NCBI GenBank assembly: GCA_945859605.1
Contig: OX243819.1
Span: 1,126,861 to 1,190,860, forward strand
Length of the DNA stretch: 64,000 bases
Reading direction: 5' to 3'
DNA from: Lumbricus rubellus
Lineage: Eukaryota > Annelida > Clitellata > Crassiclitellata > Lumbricidae
The notes below the pieces were generated by a model, which was not told the origin of the DNA, made no database searches, and saw only the letters and a program-made list of their open reading frames with translations. Both the position numbers and the translations under genes were made by a program. This document shows positions 63,820 to 64,000 of the stretch, one piece after another. How positions within the stretch are numbered: the first letter of the stretch is position 1; every line of letters begins with the position of its first letter.

Positions 63820-64000
63820 CTGAAAAAAATAAAATAAAAAACAACTCAATCAGTGAAGGTAATCCAGCCAGTTATAAAGGGTGGGCAAAATGAGACCCCC
63901 TAAGATTTTTGCCAATAACTTGACCAAAAGCAACTGAATCTTTCGTGTGGAAGAAAGAGCATTTATTCGTTATTAATTTTTATTTCCCCTAAAAGAAGAA

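Overview
The window is animal nuclear DNA. It has large intron-rich genes with canonical GT-AG introns, many families of transposable elements and expanded trinucleotide satellites, and no bacterial-style gene packing. The palindromic octamer TAGGCCTA occurs at least 35 times by eye, where about one is expected by chance. One LTR element has the copia-like integrase-before-RT order of the Gmr1 group, which was first described from deuterostomes. A marine deuterostome invertebrate is my best guess, held with low confidence.

The host genes are three paralogues of one unusual DEG/ENaC (ASC superfamily) channel. Gene A (minus, 39139 to beyond position 1, 26 exons seen) encodes an extracellular mosaic: LDLa, six MAM domains, two CUB-like domains and a kringle, followed by the DEG/ENaC ectodomain. 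Its C-terminus lies off the window. Gene B (plus, 41464-53878, 13 exons) repeats the last part of this: kringle, MAM second half, the rest of the ectodomain, TM2 and the stop codon. Its exons splice in frame to 1,094 residues. Gene C (minus, 63819 to 57909, 7 exons seen) is a third copy, tail-to-tail with B, with a 2-nt frameshift in its third-last exon. No TM1 or start codon was found for any of them. A and B lie head to head across a 2.1 kb (GAT)n-type satellite. That satellite cuts B in the middle of a MAM domain and also ends the visible part of A, so it marks either a rearrangement or an assembly join.

Almost every module in A sits on phase 1-1 exons. Several MAM domains are split by an intron at one fixed point, and a CUB-like (twice) or kringle (once) module lies between the two halves. 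A second long helical, Ser/Thr-rich insertion lies inside the channel domain between the conserved Cys-rich region and the pre-TM2 strand.

Introns of A carry two young LTR retrotransposons: a Ty3/gypsy element with an extra zinc-finger ORF and 17-bp repeat arrays (18148-27643), and a Gmr1-like element whose RT core is deleted (28722-35040). An intron of B carries a foldback-like element, with inverted arrays of ~15-bp repeats, that contains a mariner-type element (47041-48919). Other elements are a Helitron with intact ends (56288-56939), two hAT MITEs with 8-bp target duplications, tRNA-derived SINEs, LINE pieces and several hairpins. The B-C intergenic region (53879-57908) holds only mobile-element remains.
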